A stretch of 64,000 nucleotides of DNA from Thunnus maccoyii. Taxonomy: Eukaryota > Chordata > Actinopteri > Scombriformes > Scombridae. This document shows, piece by piece, positions 1-12,052 of the stretch. Location: NCBI RefSeq assembly GCF_910596095.1, contig NC_056538.1, positions 19,702,501 through 19,766,500 on the forward strand, written 5' to 3'. How positions within the stretch are numbered: the stretch's first letter is position 1; the number at the start of each line of letters is the position of its first letter. The notes below the pieces were generated by a model. That model was not told the origin of the DNA and ran no database searches. It was given only the letters and a program-made list of their open reading frames with translations. A program made the position numbers and the translations under genes.

Positions 1-1226
1 TCAGAATAGCTGCTGATTAATATTCTGTTGATCGACTACTCATTGCAGCTCTACACAAAAGCTGTATCACACGTCATCTGAGCTCAACAGAACTCAAAAC
101 TCAGCTGATTGGATTCACACAGTGTTACAGCAGGTGGATTTATGAATGGACAGCTTTAAATTAAGAGTGGGGCGTGGTGGGCAGGGTCTCTGTGAAGAGG
201 AATTGCGTAAGAAGACTTCTCCTGCAGGTCTTCTTAATGCCTGTTAGTAATCGTTCGCCTGACGTGCCCTTAGCTCGCACTATAAATAGGAGGGGAGAAA
301 GCCTACACATGGCATGGATTAAGTCTGAATGTGAGTGAGTTGTTGGGAGCAGCGTTAGAGGCTTTATCCTGACCGAGGAGGGCTTCTATTTATTTTACCT
401 GAAAAGGCTTACTGTACATGTACCAGAACACACTGAGCCTCCCTCCTCAGCTCTGTGACGTCAGAATAATGTTGGTTGATGGTTACATCACTGCAGTGAT
501 GTCACAGGTGCATGTTAAGCCACAGACTAAAGTAATGTGTTTGTGAACAGCTGCAAATCACCTTATTAGTCATGTAACAGTGAATTCACAATATATTCAA
601 CACAAAATGATCAGTATCATGGTATTCTATATGTACTGAATTGTGACATCACTTTTAGCTAATTTATTAACACATCATCCACCTGTATGATTAACCAAAA
701 TAAATCCTGACAGAGACCTAGGCACCCTCCCAATCAACAAGTCTGTTTCTTGTGGTGGAAGAAGTATTGGCACTTTTAAACTTTTAAGTACTTTTTCAAC
801 ACCTCAGTTCAAAATTATCCCACTAAAAGTAAAAGTCCTGCATTTAAAATGTACTTGAGTGAAAGTATAGAAGTATTCTCAATGAAATGTTCATTCATTT
901 TTAAAATAATCAACAGTAAAAGTACGCATATTTAAATAACTATTGGATTATGATATAGCATGAATATTTTATATGGTTAAGGTGAAGCTAATTTAAACTA
1001 TTTTATATACTTCTGGGTTGTTAAATCATAAAATTATTATATTAAGTAATTATATGTTTTTGAAATCTTAATTCGCATGTTAATTAGTAACTCTCAAGTA
1101 CAAGTACCTCAAAACGGTACAATACTTGAGTAAATGTACCTCACTTATATTCCATCATTGTATGTTTTATTTCAACTTGAAGGCTTAGTACTTCTCTAAT
1201 ATGCTCTGCTCTGTCTCCCTCTGCAG
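1..1226 (+). other. ppm1n intron, partial
   Basis: Sequence left of the first visible phosphatase exon. No coding exon of the PP2C catalytic domain is present, so the upstream exons lie outside the window. It holds a TATA-like box at 281-289, a perfect TGACGTCA (cAMP-response type) site at 456-463, and a copy of an interspersed element at about 751-1160. The rest shows nothing recognisable. Confidence 0.7.
751..1160. repeat. non-autonomous DNA element, 'gtggtggaagaagta' family
   Basis: About 410 bp starting near 'gtggtggaagaagta' and ending near 'tattccatcattg', which are imperfect inverted repeats of each other. The interior has many AAGTA/TACTT motifs ('agtaaaagtcctgcat'). Related copies are at about 37895-38235 and 61205-61510, sharing 'agtaaaagtaccaataca'. 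No ORF is present. Confidence 0.6.
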
Positions 1227-2196
1227 GGCAGCCTGGATAACATGAGCATCATCATCGTCTGCTTCCCCGGCGCCCCCCAGGTGTCACAAGAGGCACTGCA
1301 GCAGGAGGCAGAGCTGGAGCAACAGATTGAAATGAAAGTTGAAGGTGATTTTCTCGCTACTTCAAACTCTCACCTCAAGCACACACTAAACTCAAAAGAT
1401 ATATAATTTATAACTGTGTTGTTTTGATTTGTTCTCTTTACAGAAATTATCCAGACGATGAGGTCCAGAGATGAAGACCCTGATCTTTTGTACGTGATCA
1501 AATTCCTGGCTGCAGAGGAAATGCCCGGACTTCCACCTGGAGGAGGCATCACCAGCAAGTGAGGATAAGCAATAAAAAACCCCCAAAATACATATAAATA
1601 TGTTTACAGTCATATTCATTTTGGGGGGAATCAGTTTGACAAAGTGCTGCTGTTTCTCTTTTTGCAGGCGAGACTGTATCATCTCTGCGTATCAGAAACA
1701 TGTTATGACTCTCACGACTCAGGAGCCTATGGTGAGCCACATGAGTCATATGTCATTAGATTGCACGTTATTAGAGGCAGGAAGTAATTAGAGCTGAAAC
1801 AGTTAGTTAAATAATTGATTAGTCAATGGTTCAAGCTTCTCAGATGTGTTAGGATTTGCTGCTCTTCTCTGTTTTGTGTCACTATAAGTTTAATATCTTT
1901 GGGTTTTGAACTGTTGGTCAAACAAGCATTTTATCAGGGCTGCAACTCACAATTAATCTAATTATAGATTATTCTGACCTTATTTACTTGATTACCTGAT
2001 TAACTGTTTTGGTTTATACCATGGTAAGAATTTCTCTTGAAATAAACTACAAGACTACAAGTTAAGTTCTAAAGTTTTAAAATCACATGAATGTACTCTC
2101 TGCTTCATAAGTGCTAGACTGTAAAATAAAGTGCAGTAACAGTACTGTCTTGTGGTATTTCAGGACATTGGAGGATCAGAGGAGGACTCAAACTAA
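1227..2196 (+). CDS. ppm1n: Mg2+/Mn2+-dependent protein phosphatase 1N-like, 3' exons
   Basis: Last four coding exons of a PP2C-family serine/threonine phosphatase: 1227-1344, 1444-1558, 1668-1731 and 2164-2196 (stop TAA), all with AG/GT borders and compatible phases. The first exon encodes G-S-L-D-N-M-S-I-I-I-V-C-F, the DNMS motif whose Asp is a metal ligand in PP2C enzymes; the following helical segment and the P-P-G-G-G-I-T-S-K/R junction match the C-terminal domain of PPM1A/B/N. The motif VCFPGAP fits PPM1N better than PPM1A or PPM1B, and linkage to ptgir and calm3 mirrors human 19q13.3. The C-terminus is short and acidic (ends DIGGSEEDSN). The catalytic core lies outside the window, so activity cannot be judged. 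The splice AA|G at the third junction (exon ending 1558) is needed to keep the family reading frame. It could be named ppm1na or ppm1nb in fish. Confidence 0.85.
1790..2020. repeat. interspersed 'ggctgcaact' family, fragments
   Basis: Inside the last ppm1n intron. It has the features of a common fish repeat: 'gattagtcaatgg' and then 'agggctgcaactcacaatta', with alternating ATTAAT motifs. Related copies occur at about 3137-3330, 14540-14690, 17560-17817 and 32369-32680. The family was recognised from memory of fish genomes and by similarity among these copies; no family name is claimed. Confidence 0.55.
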
Positions 2197-2356
2197 AGCC
2201 ATTCCCATGGAAACTGAATCATCACCTGCTTCACCATCTCCATGGAGACCAGCTTAAATGAGAAAACTTTATATTTTAGATTAGCACTAAACTAAGCTAA
2301 GCTACGATTCTTTGTGTAATGAATTCTCTTTGGCAAAAAATATTTGCTTTCTGATC

Positions 2357-2362
2357 AATAAA
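2357..2362 (+). terminator. poly(A) signal of ppm1n
   Basis: AATAAA 161 bases after the stop codon, followed by a T/G-rich stretch; the likely cleavage signal for the phosphatase transcript. Confidence 0.7.
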
Positions 2363-3500
2363 AATGAAAATCGGATCAAATATTCACTGTGTTGTTTTAT
2401 TGTTATGTTGGAACTATATCTTTTAAAATTGTGCATTATTGGCAGGACCATTCATATTTTAACCATACAGTGCCTAGTAGGTAGATATTGATAGATATCT
2501 ACAGTACATGCTAGAGGCTTCAGTATAAGGCAGCTCATTTTACATGACTGTGTGATACTGTATACAAACTGTATGTGTAGCAATAAATCTTGCCAAACCA
2601 TATAGTATTGCACAAAAAACCCCTGCTTGGACTTAATTTATGTGTTCCACACATGGACAGCATGTGTATCAAAGAGTCTTGTGATGGAACGCAGTATCTC
2701 TCAGTAAATAATTAGTTTGCACTTTGCTGTCAGGGAGCAAAGGTGACATGCATAACGATCACTCGTTATAGCTTGAACATAAACGTGTGCCATAAAAGAG
2801 GGGGATGTAGAGGGTTGGGGGGATAGAGGGCTATACTAGGGTAAGAGGATGACATGTTCCCAGGAACTAGCACACATACCTCATTAAACGTGCACCCTGT
2901 GGCACTTTGGAAGGGAAGTGTGATGTGTTACGTCACTGTGTGATTTAAAAGTTGTTCACATGCAGAAAATTTTTATGCAGCCTGATTTTGAAAGATTTTA
3001 AATTGTAAATTAACACTATAAATGAGGATGATAAAATGGTAAACTAGTAACCAGTAAGCTAGTAACATTTTTCATTTTTGTGTTGGTGACACCTAGAGCC
3101 AATTATTTTGAATATTCAAATTGTTGAGAGACAGTTTGGGGCTGCAACTAACAAAATAAAAATCTTTATCAATGTTGATTCATTTCTCTATTAATCAATT
3201 ACTTTTATCTATTAAATGTCAGAAAATATTGAAAAACACATCACAGTTTCCCAGAGCTGAAGGTGAGATCTTCAAATTGTTTTTTTCCAACCAACAGTCT
3301 AAAAGCTGTTTAGTTAATAGAAAATATAAGAGAAAAAAAAGCAAATTCTCACAAATTCCCTAAAAACATGTCACTATTTCTCCCTATCAATACTACCACA
3401 AATAAAAACTTAATAGTTCAAGTTAAAGTTAAATGACCAGATGTTGGACATATTGTGAGGGGGCTCTTTTTGGGTCATGGGTTTTCAGAATGTGTTGTGA
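2363..3500. other. intergenic, ppm1n to slc3a2-like
   Basis: Between two genes transcribed in the same direction. Contains one 'ggctgcaactaac' repeat copy at about 3137-3330. No coding sequence seen; the promoter of the downstream gene should lie toward its right end. Confidence 0.6.
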
Positions 3501-3559
3501 GGGTGTGGTAAGGCTCAGCACCTCTGTATTAATTGACTGCGCAGAGCTTTTATTGGACA

Positions 3560-3719
3560 GAGTGTCCCTCTCACCTCCTCACTCCTGACAAGTCCGATCA
3601 CTCAAATATTCAACTCAGGCAGCAGCACAGCTCAGTTGAGAGCGCTTGTGGACAAAGAGGGAGAGGTGGGAAAGGAGAAAAAGACTTCAGGGAAAGGCAA
3701 GAAACCTCAGAGAGAAAAC
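3560..3719 (+). other. candidate 5' untranslated exon of slc3a2-like gene
   Basis: A purine-rich stretch ending in a strong donor (AAAAC|GTGAGT at 3720) that could pair with the acceptor at 5054-5055, nine bases before the start codon at 5065. The coding exon begins just after an acceptor, so an upstream non-coding exon is expected; this is the best donor nearby. The left end is a guess. Confidence 0.4.
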
Positions 3720-3765
3720 GTGAGTAATGATTGTGCTTGGATGGTATTTAGAGCATGTGGAAAAA

Positions 3766-4605
3766 GTGGTTAGTGCTGTTGGCTCACAGCAGGATGATCA
3801 TGGGTTTGAACTCTGCCGGGGCCAACTGGGACTTTTCTGTGTTGAGTTTGCCTGTGTTTCCTGTGGGTTTCCTCCCACAGTCTAAAGACATGCCGAGGCT
3901 TACAAACTATCAGCTGTTTAGAGCTCTGTGGCCACCAGAGGGCCCCCCAAATTTAGGGATTATAGGAACTAATAGAAATGTCCTTGTTTTGGTAGGATGA
4001 TGCATTTTTTGCATTATTATCTGATGGTCTTATGAGCCTAATGGATTAAAAATGGTCTCAATCTACATTTAACACTTGACCAGGACGGGCTGACAGGATT
4101 TCAAACATATGACAAAAATTTATAATAAAACAGGTAAAATATGAAAAAATTAATCAAGGATCAACAAGGCAGAGATGTGATCCAATGGATAATGTAAAAT
4201 AGATAAAATAACAGCAATCAATATGCAATTTCAAGGAATATGAAAACACACTCAGTAAAGACATTAGCATCTAGAAGATAACAAATGAAAATCTTGAAAA
4301 TTGGAGACACAAGGTTTTCACCTAGTGACTAAATGTGTTCATTTATCTATTTAAGTACAATTAATTTCCATTCTGTTTTGTACAGTGGAATAAGACGTAA
4401 AGTAAAGGAGATAACTTGCTGTTGTTCACTGATTTCATTCATTTATTCGTGTGAGTGTATCTGCTGTTAGGTGAATTGGAGACTTTGACACCTGTGTGAG
4501 CAGCATGTGTTGTTGTTGGTCCCGTACCCTGCCTCTGATCCAGTGCCTGTTGGGACATATTAGTCCCAAGTCACTCTGCTTATAGAAAGTAAATGGATGG
4601 ATTGG
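3766..4605 (+). repeat. tRNA-derived SINE-like repeat, interrupted
   Basis: The head (3766-3897) reads gtggttagtgctgttggctc then a B-box-like 'gggtttgaactc', and continues into 'tttcctcccacagtctaaag', a pattern frequent in fish SINE-type repeats. The matching tail ('gtgaattggagact' to 'aaatggatggatt') reappears at about 4471-4605. The roughly 570 bp between is unrelated A-rich sequence, so the element is either interrupted by an insertion or represents two fragments. Confidence 0.5.
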
Positions 4606-5064
4606 TTTATTATTTACCGAATATACATAATAGACAGTTGAGAGACTCTCTTGAGCTTCCTGTTTAATGTAGTCTACAGTCCTCATTTGCTCCATGCGGA
4701 AGAGTGCCTGATAGAAAATCTAATTTAGAAGCTCTCTGGGGGACCCACAATCACCAGAATTAGTAAATCAGATGCCAGTGAGGACTGGTGTACCACCTGA
4801 CCAGCAGCAAGTGGAAGCAGTTAATTTATGTCATTAAAACACCTGTTTAAACCAGGTAGTAGCAGGAACCGGGGCCTCTGTGTTACCAATCTGTATTCTT
4901 GTGGTTCATATGGCACAACCCGATAAATGCAGCACGGTATGGAAACAAACCAACAGCAGGCCAGAATTCCTGGTTGATATAACATGAGTGTAAACATGCT
5001 TATTTAAACATTAAATCCAACCTGGTTCATCTAACTATGTGTCACTAACCTGCAGCCAGGCCCG

Positions 5065-8000
5065 ATGCCTCTGAACGCCGGGGACACCGGGTACGGCAGC
5101 GTGACAGCACCCGGGCTGTCGAGCAGTGTGGGCGACTCAGAGTCAGCCCCGCTGCTCATCCCCGAGCCGGAGGTGGTGCAGCAGTGGCGGCCTCTGAGCA
5201 AGCAGGAGCTGGAGGTCGCGGCGGGGGGCCCGGGGTGGAGAAGAGTGCGGTGCTACCTGGTGCTGATGTTCTGGCTGGCTTGGTTGGCCATGCTCGCCAC
5301 CTCCATCGCCATCGTAGTGAAGAGCCCCCGGCCGGTGCCAACACACCTGAAGTGGTGGCAAAAGTCGCTTTTCTACCAGCTGCAGCCCGACATGTTCATG
5401 GAGGCGCAGACAGAGGGGTCAGGGAGCATAAACGGTGAGACATTGCATAATTATCATCGCCATTCACAGTTATTTAAGTAGTTAGCCTAAAAAACACTTT
5501 GCGTATTTGCAGTCCATGTGCAACCGGCTTTTTTATGAATGGCACACACATTTTTCATTTACTTTCATTCACACAGTTTGACCTGTATGCCTCTTGGTAG
5601 ACACTGAGAGATTATATTTTAACACTTAACTGAAAAGAGAAAAAAAACAAAGTTAACAAAGTCATGTTAGACATGACAGATGCTGCAAGAAAGTCTGAAA
5701 GGCCTGAAAGTCAGCTGGGCCCCTGTTTACCCCCATTTTTCTTCCACTCTATGCAGTGTTGGTCCGGGATTTTCACTGTGATAATTTGAAACACATGCAT
5801 TTTGTAATTTGAGAAATAAGCACAAAACTGAAATAATGAAGGTCTTAAAAGTAGATTTTGACACTGGGGCCCTCTAAGACAATACTTCAAGATCCGGCAA
5901 TAATGAAGTCACTTTACTGTAAAGTTTTATGTCAGTTGATATTTGCAGAGACAGTTGCTTTAGTGGTGTTCCTAAACAACTCTTCAATTAAATTAGTTGA
6001 CACATGGTGACCTCCCACTGCGAGGAAGTCACCTGCTTTACCTTCTTGGTAATCCAGATTTGATTAGGTTTGTTTTTTCCTTTTAATGTTGATTTCTTCC
6101 TGTGAGAACCTGCTAACTGATGCTGCAGAGAGTCATGTTCACACCATGAGAAAACATTCGGTCTTGACCACAGTGGAAACTTTTGATAGTCTTTGACTCT
6201 TGGTTACTGTGAGAATACTTATTTCAGGTCACGTTGGTCATATTTCACATGAAAGAGCATGAAGTTGCAGCGTCTGGGACAAAAACCACTTGATACCACA
6301 AACTACACTGGTCGTTTGCTGACAAAACAGAACTCATGCTGTGGGCTACCACATGTCAACAACAAGACTAGAAAATATTGACAGTATGCTGGAATTTAAT
6401 GTGCTTAGAAATATAAGATGAGAATCTTTTTAAAAATTTCAACTCAAGGAAATTGAACACCTAGAAGAGGTACAAGAACAAATGCGTAGTATAGATAAGT
6501 AACCTTAAAAAAACAGAATACTACATGTATTATGAGCATATGTTACATACAAAATGAAGCATGGAAAACAAAAAGTACTAAAATACATGTGAATGGTAAC
6601 TACAAAGTATACTGAGACAAATGGTGAAGAGATTAAGTTTAGCATAATAACATTGTGATTTAAATGTTAGTAACTGTCTAATGTTTAATCTTTTTTTTGA
6701 AGCGCTGTGTGAGCAGCTTCCCTACCTCAGGTCTTTAGGTGTAGGGGCTCTAATCCTGGAGGGCTTGTTTGATAAGGAGGCATCTCCTTTAAATGTCACT
6801 GTAACTGGTGAAAGCTTGGGGATGTTGCCTCAGATCGAGCATCTGCTAAGAGAGAGCAACAAAGCAGGTGAGTAAACAAACAACCAGAATAAGTGTTTGG
6901 TTTTTTTTTTTTTTTTTTTTAAATTTTTTAACCTGCATGATTTGATGATTAATGAGCTCCGTGCTGGTACTTCAGGTCTCAAAGTGGTGTTGGACTTCTG
7001 TGAACTGGATCTGTTGGGACCTCAAGATGTAGCAGACAAGCCATCAAAACCCTCAGAAACAGTACAGGTAAAGCTTTCTGTCTGGTGATGCTTCTAAACA
7101 TTATACGGTATAAGTGATACCGGATTTCTTAAAACTTTACATCTCTACAGCATGCAATCCGGTTCTGGTTGGAGCAGGGTGTGGCAGGTTTTTCAATCTG
7201 TGACACAGATGCAGCATATTCAGAAAAGGTAAAACAATGCACATTAATAGTTTCGATTTTTCTTTTTTCCACAAGCAGAATTTCCATAATCTTAAACTTA
7301 ATAAAATATTTACATTTCAGACTCTGCTAATGTGGAGAAGTGTTTTCAAGGAGTTCAGTAGTGAGGAGGAGGAGGAAAGGTATTGTTCTATGTGGATCGA
7401 TATATTTGTGTGTTGTAACATGAAGCTACAGGTTTGTTTGAGTGTGTGTGTGTGTGTGTCTTTCCCTCTTCAGGATTGTGGTAGTAAAACAGACGGGAGA
7501 TGTTTTGCCTCCTCTTAACAACTCCAGCCAGATCAACGTTACGTTGGTGGATTTGGTCATGAGGTCAATACTGCCAACTTCATCTCACCTCCTGTCTGCA
7601 CAGGAAGTGGCTGATGCGATAGAGAAACGTCTGCAAACAACAGGAGATATATGGCCTAGTTGGACAGTAAGACCTAAAGCTTTCCTCAGTAGGACTTGTC
7701 TGAAAACCATATTATTATAGCAGGTGGATTTTGACCTGATGATCTTACAATAAGGTCCAATAGCCTTGCACCTACATGTGATAGATGTATTAACTGCTAT
7801 TGTATAGTTTCGGTGGCAAAGTAGTATCTGAATAAGAATTTTTAAAGCACGAGGGAAAGTAGAAATGTTGTCAACCAAAGCTTTTAATTGTCTACACTTG
7901 TAGTAGTTTTGTTAATTTTATATCATAAATGTTTCATTTTCAAACAATAAAGCAAACTTTTTAAAGATCTACTCCAGACATATAAAAACCTTTATTCTTG

Positions 8001-9378
8001 GAATAATTAATTACCTTGTTAAAAATCCTTAAAATTATATCTGCTCCTTCTCCCTCATTAAAAGATTGAAATTCTATGAATATAGAAATGTTGCTTGTTT
8101 CAAAAGTTTAACTGCTGGACACAAGATGTCTCCTACTTCACTGTAAAGTCCATTCTCAGTGTTTGTGAACTGGGGGCTTCAAGTTCCCACATCACACTTG
8201 TGTACATGTATACTGGAGCGCGATTGGCTACAAACTATTTGCGATGTCACAAATCATGATCATGGATACACCCCTTAAACTCAGATTTCAGTGGGAACAG
8301 AAAAACTCCATCTTCAGGAGATTAACGTGAAAACAGCCTTCTAGTATCAAACTCTGTACATACATCATTCTGCAGAGTGAAGCTCAAACATCCAACTGAA
8401 GGAACAAGAAAAACACATTTTTGAGTGGGCTTCTTAATGGTATAATAATGGTATAATTTTACATAATCTATAAATTCAGTCTTTTTTCAACCCACTTCAT
8501 TCACCATCTAATATCATAGCCCTTTGGTTTAGGTAGGGTGTTACAATACAAATAAAACATGGTTTTCTTTTCTGGCAGGTTGGAGGTAAAGCATCTCATG
8601 ACTTGAAGAAATTACTCCTGGTGTTGATAATGACTCTGCCAGGGTCACCTGCAGTCCGATATGATGAAGAGATGGACCAAACACAGGTAAAGTCCAAGCT
8701 TGACACTTCTAGTGAATTTATTATCCAATGTGCAATTTGATGTTGCTTAATGAAACCTTTTTATGCCGTACAGAATGTTTCTCTACATTTCGCCTTGTCA
8801 AATGGAGAGCAGAACAGCGATCCACCAGAATCTCATGCAGTGAGTAGTAAAGCCAGCTGAAATACCTGAACAAGTCTTATCCACTCTGACTTAACAAGTG
8901 AACATGCAAGTTGTGTAAAGCTGAAGCTAAAGAAATCATTAGTTTGGTATTTAACTTCTTATACTCATTTCTACCATCCATCCCTCAGGACAAGGAGAAG
9001 ATGAAGCGTTCAGCTGTAGCTCTCTTCACCTCCCTCAGTCACTCCAGAGCCAGAGAAGAAGCTCTTCTTTACGGCAACTTCACTTTCCTCCCCTTTAACA
9101 CCTCCTCCAACTCCAACTCCACTCTTTTCTCTCCTACATCTCCCCCGATCCTCGCCTTCCTGCGCTCGTGGGGTTGTGTCCACTTCCTCATCCTGCTAAA
9201 CGTCGGGCCTGAGCGTCATGCCTTGGAACCTACATGGGCCCCCAGCCTGCCTCAGGCTGGAGTGTTTGTGGCCAGCACAGGAATGGACCGGCTCGGGTCG
9301 ACATCTCTGTACACGCTTGAACTGCAGCCCCATGAAGCCATCGTCATCAAACTGTTTGAGGCGGGAAGCTACTCATAG
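5065..9378 (+). CDS. slc3a2: CD98 heavy chain (4F2hc)-like, SLC3A2 family
   Basis: Complete gene of nine coding exons: 5065-5434, 6703-6867, 6976-7067, 7151-7228, 7321-7379, 7474-7666, 8579-8686, 8774-8839 and 8989-9378, totalling 1521 nt (506 aa; human CD98hc is about 530). CD98hc is a type II membrane glycoprotein that carries amino-acid transporters such as LAT1 to the plasma membrane. Visible: cytosolic N-terminus, one membrane segment at about 63-85 (VRCYLVLMFWLAWL), KWW at 96-98, then a degenerate alpha-amylase-like barrel (FWLEQGVAGFSICD; MTLPGSPAVRYDEE) and C-terminal beta domain ending LELQPHEAIVIKLFE. Amylase catalytic acids are absent, as in the family. Several N-X-S/T glycosylation sites. 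Odd: between PR (88-89) and KWW there is no cysteine, whereas human CD98hc has the light-chain-linking Cys109 there. The start ATG sits 9 nt after an acceptor. It may be slc3a2a, slc3a2b or a further paralog; which one is not resolved. Confidence 0.9.
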
Positions 9379-9515
9379 AGCCTTTTGAGTTGCAGCAACA
9401 GTCAGTTGTGTCGAGATGTAGGTGGAAACTGTTTTCTTCTCACAAGATGAAATGTCTGACACAAATGTATTGTTTTTATAAAGTGCTGATTACTATGTGC
9501 TCAGAGGGCACTGGA

Positions 9516-9521
9516 AATAAA
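9516..9521 (+). terminator. poly(A) signal of slc3a2-like gene
   Basis: AATAAA 138 bases after the stop codon, followed by a T/G-rich stretch (ttctgtattttg). Confidence 0.75.
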
Positions 9522-11400
9522 GTAATGGTTCTGTATTTTGCGTAGTATCATTTGTTCTCTGGCTGTCATAATATCAAGCAGTAGAATTTATCTTCCATAG
9601 AAGTGATTTGAAATGTCATGGTTAACTTCCAAGTAAATACCCAAAGGTGAACTTGTATGAACAAAATGAAACCCAAATCTGGTGGTATTTCATTTAGTCA
9701 CACGCTTGTCTGTTGTTAAAAGAAACCACATTGCAAGTCACATCCTCATCCCACCTCACAGGCGCATTCTTAAGCTATTTCCTCAAACCGTTGGGTAATC
9801 TCTTGTTGAGCAATTCAAGATTATAGAATGTCATCTGGGAAGCAAATGTGCGGTTCCATTAATTTAACTTTTTGCCGCTGGCTGAGAGAGTGATTGTCTG
9901 AGGAGAAACTATAACTTTCTAGAAATGCATGTCCAGTTCAGGAGGTGTACACTAGTAAACACATGGTGGTGCTGTAGCAATACTCACAGCTCTGCTGCTC
10001 CAATGTCCATACTGCTTGTGTGAGACTTTGAGATCTATTGAACTAATTCGTGAGTTTCCAAAGATGACATATATTTGTTCATAGAAATGAAACTGTTTAT
10101 ACAAAAAGAATTCATCATTCAGCTCTTCAATTCATCTTTATTTGAAGCGTTCCTTATTTTCCCATATTAATCACCAGTTTCAAATGTAACTATTTTGTAT
10201 TACTATTTTCAGTTTTAAGATTAAATCGTTCTCTTCCTCATTACTGTGTTTAGTTGTTTCACAATAAGTCATTAAAAATACTCCAAGTTTTTTATCTCAT
10301 CACATGAAGCAAACATTAATAACTATTTGTAATACCTCATGCTTTGGAAATTCACAGCCTTTCACCTCTAAAAACCTCTAAGAAATTATGCTGACATAAA
10401 TTTACAGTTTAGTGTTTTCAAACCAAATCGAAACTATTTTCTATCGCTGGGATGCAACGTGACTTCTAATGTCTTAAGGGTTCATTCATTTGTAACAATA
10501 ATATTTCACCTATAAAAATAAGATCTTTAAGGCAATGCCCTTTATAAATTTTATAAATTTTCCTTTAAAGTTTTCTCCATAATGGGGAACATAAAAATAG
10601 AAAAACATTTTAACAAAATGAATGTTGTTGTATCTCCAAAAAAAAAAAGAAGACTTTTATTACATTTAGGGGGAAATTAATTCGGCAATCAATTATATGA
10701 GCTACTGTACATTTTGACAGAGATAATGAAAAACTAAAAAATTTCCAAGTTGTTTTAGTGAAGTAGCTTTGGAAATCCCCAAAGGCCTTTAGTTGCTGTT
10801 AAGGTTGTAGCAGTGAAAGCAGAAACAAGTGGTCATTGAAACTTAAACACAACCTTTTTCTGTTTATCTTGTCTCTGCTCGGGTCCTGTGACTATGAAGA
10901 GCTGCACTTGAGAACAGCATTTTTTTTTTTTTTTTTAAATGGAGAACTGTTAAACATCACGAAATCACCATAAACATTTTGCAAAATTAGGAACATAAAC
11001 AGACATACGTTGTGAGACATTATTTTCTCTGTCAATATTTAATTTCACATGAACAAAATGTGTACCATAGAACGAATACTATCTTTCAAAAACTGTATTC
11101 TTTCATTCATTTTAATGGACGTAACGACTCAAATATCCTCAAAGAACGAAATGTGGTAATGTGTCTCTTACTTAAGTTGGGTCATGCATGGCTGAGCATG
11201 AAAGACTACAAAATGTAAAGTGAATGTGCAACACAGCCAAAAAAAACAGTCACCCTGTCTGTTATCCCTATACTGTACTTTATCTCTGCACTCCACCACA
11301 TAAACCAACACATACACAATTTTTTCAGGATATACAATGTCTTAGCAAAGTGAAGGGGCATAAATGCACTACATTGAAATGCAGTTATAGCATTATTAGT

Positions 11401-11401
11401 C

Positions 11402-11453
<52 letters not shown>
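11401..11453. repeat. (AAC)n microsatellite
   Basis: About 17 uninterrupted AAC units. It creates spurious poly-N and poly-V reading frames on the two strands. Confidence 0.95.
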
Positions 11454-11918
11454 AAGACAAATTCTCACAGTGCACTTTGCAGCAGCAGAGGTTTTCAAAA
11501 AGCAAGAGCACCGAAGAGGCTCTTAGAGGAACATTCACAATCATCACAGGTAGTTTAGAAATCAGTGAAGATGAAAGGGACAGATGGCATCAAGTGTTCA
11601 TGTACCGTGACATTATGGGTTGGAAGGGAACATGGATTAAACCTAGTTCTGGACTGAAAGTTAAAGCCTTTTAAACCTGATTAACTCAAATCTTAGACAT
11701 GGTTTGGAATACAGAAGTTGTAGATTTAGCCTAGTCTTAGATTTAGAGATAGGAGAGTCACATGAGTTACACCAGGACTTAATGAAGGGGCAGGTTTAAC
11801 CTTGGATCTACTCTTTAACATAAAAACAGACTATTTTTATGTTTGATTTATTGACTGTAAAGGCTCATGCACACCTTCAGTTTCTTGTTCACAAGTGCGT
11901 AGGGAGAAATGTCAATAG

Positions 11919-12052
11919 GCAAGAGAAGAGAGAATTCCAGCACACTGTCCCTTTTACTTGCAATAAACGTCATTAGATTACTTATGAACGTCATTAGATT
12001 ACTAATAAAGTTTATTGCAAGTTAAAGGACAGTGTGTTCTCTCTTCTCTTGC
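11919..12052. repeat. foldback (snapback) element, 134 bp
   Basis: The left arm (gcaagagaagagagaa ... cacactgtccc ... acttgcaataaac) is the reverse complement of the right arm (gtttattgcaag ... ggacagtgtg ... ttctctcttctcttgc). Arms are about 43-51 bp, differing mainly by a 7-base insertion (ttccagc) in the left arm. The loop holds two direct copies of 'gtcattagattact'. No ORF. Typical of a MITE or foldback transposon. Confidence 0.8.

Noticed and set aside
1559..1731. Apparent frameshift in the third visible ppm1n exon
   Set aside because: Moving the donor to the GT at 1559-1560 leaves AA to join G at 1668, restoring the family frame SK-RDCIISAYQ. No lesion is needed.
5143..5438. Other-frame ORFs on both strands of slc3a2-like exon 1
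   Set aside because: Shadows of a GC-rich coding exon; no motifs of their own.
11206..11547. Minus-strand 113-aa and plus-strand 100-aa frames with poly-Val and poly-Asn runs
   Set aside because: Produced by the (AAC)n microsatellite; no family signature outside the run.
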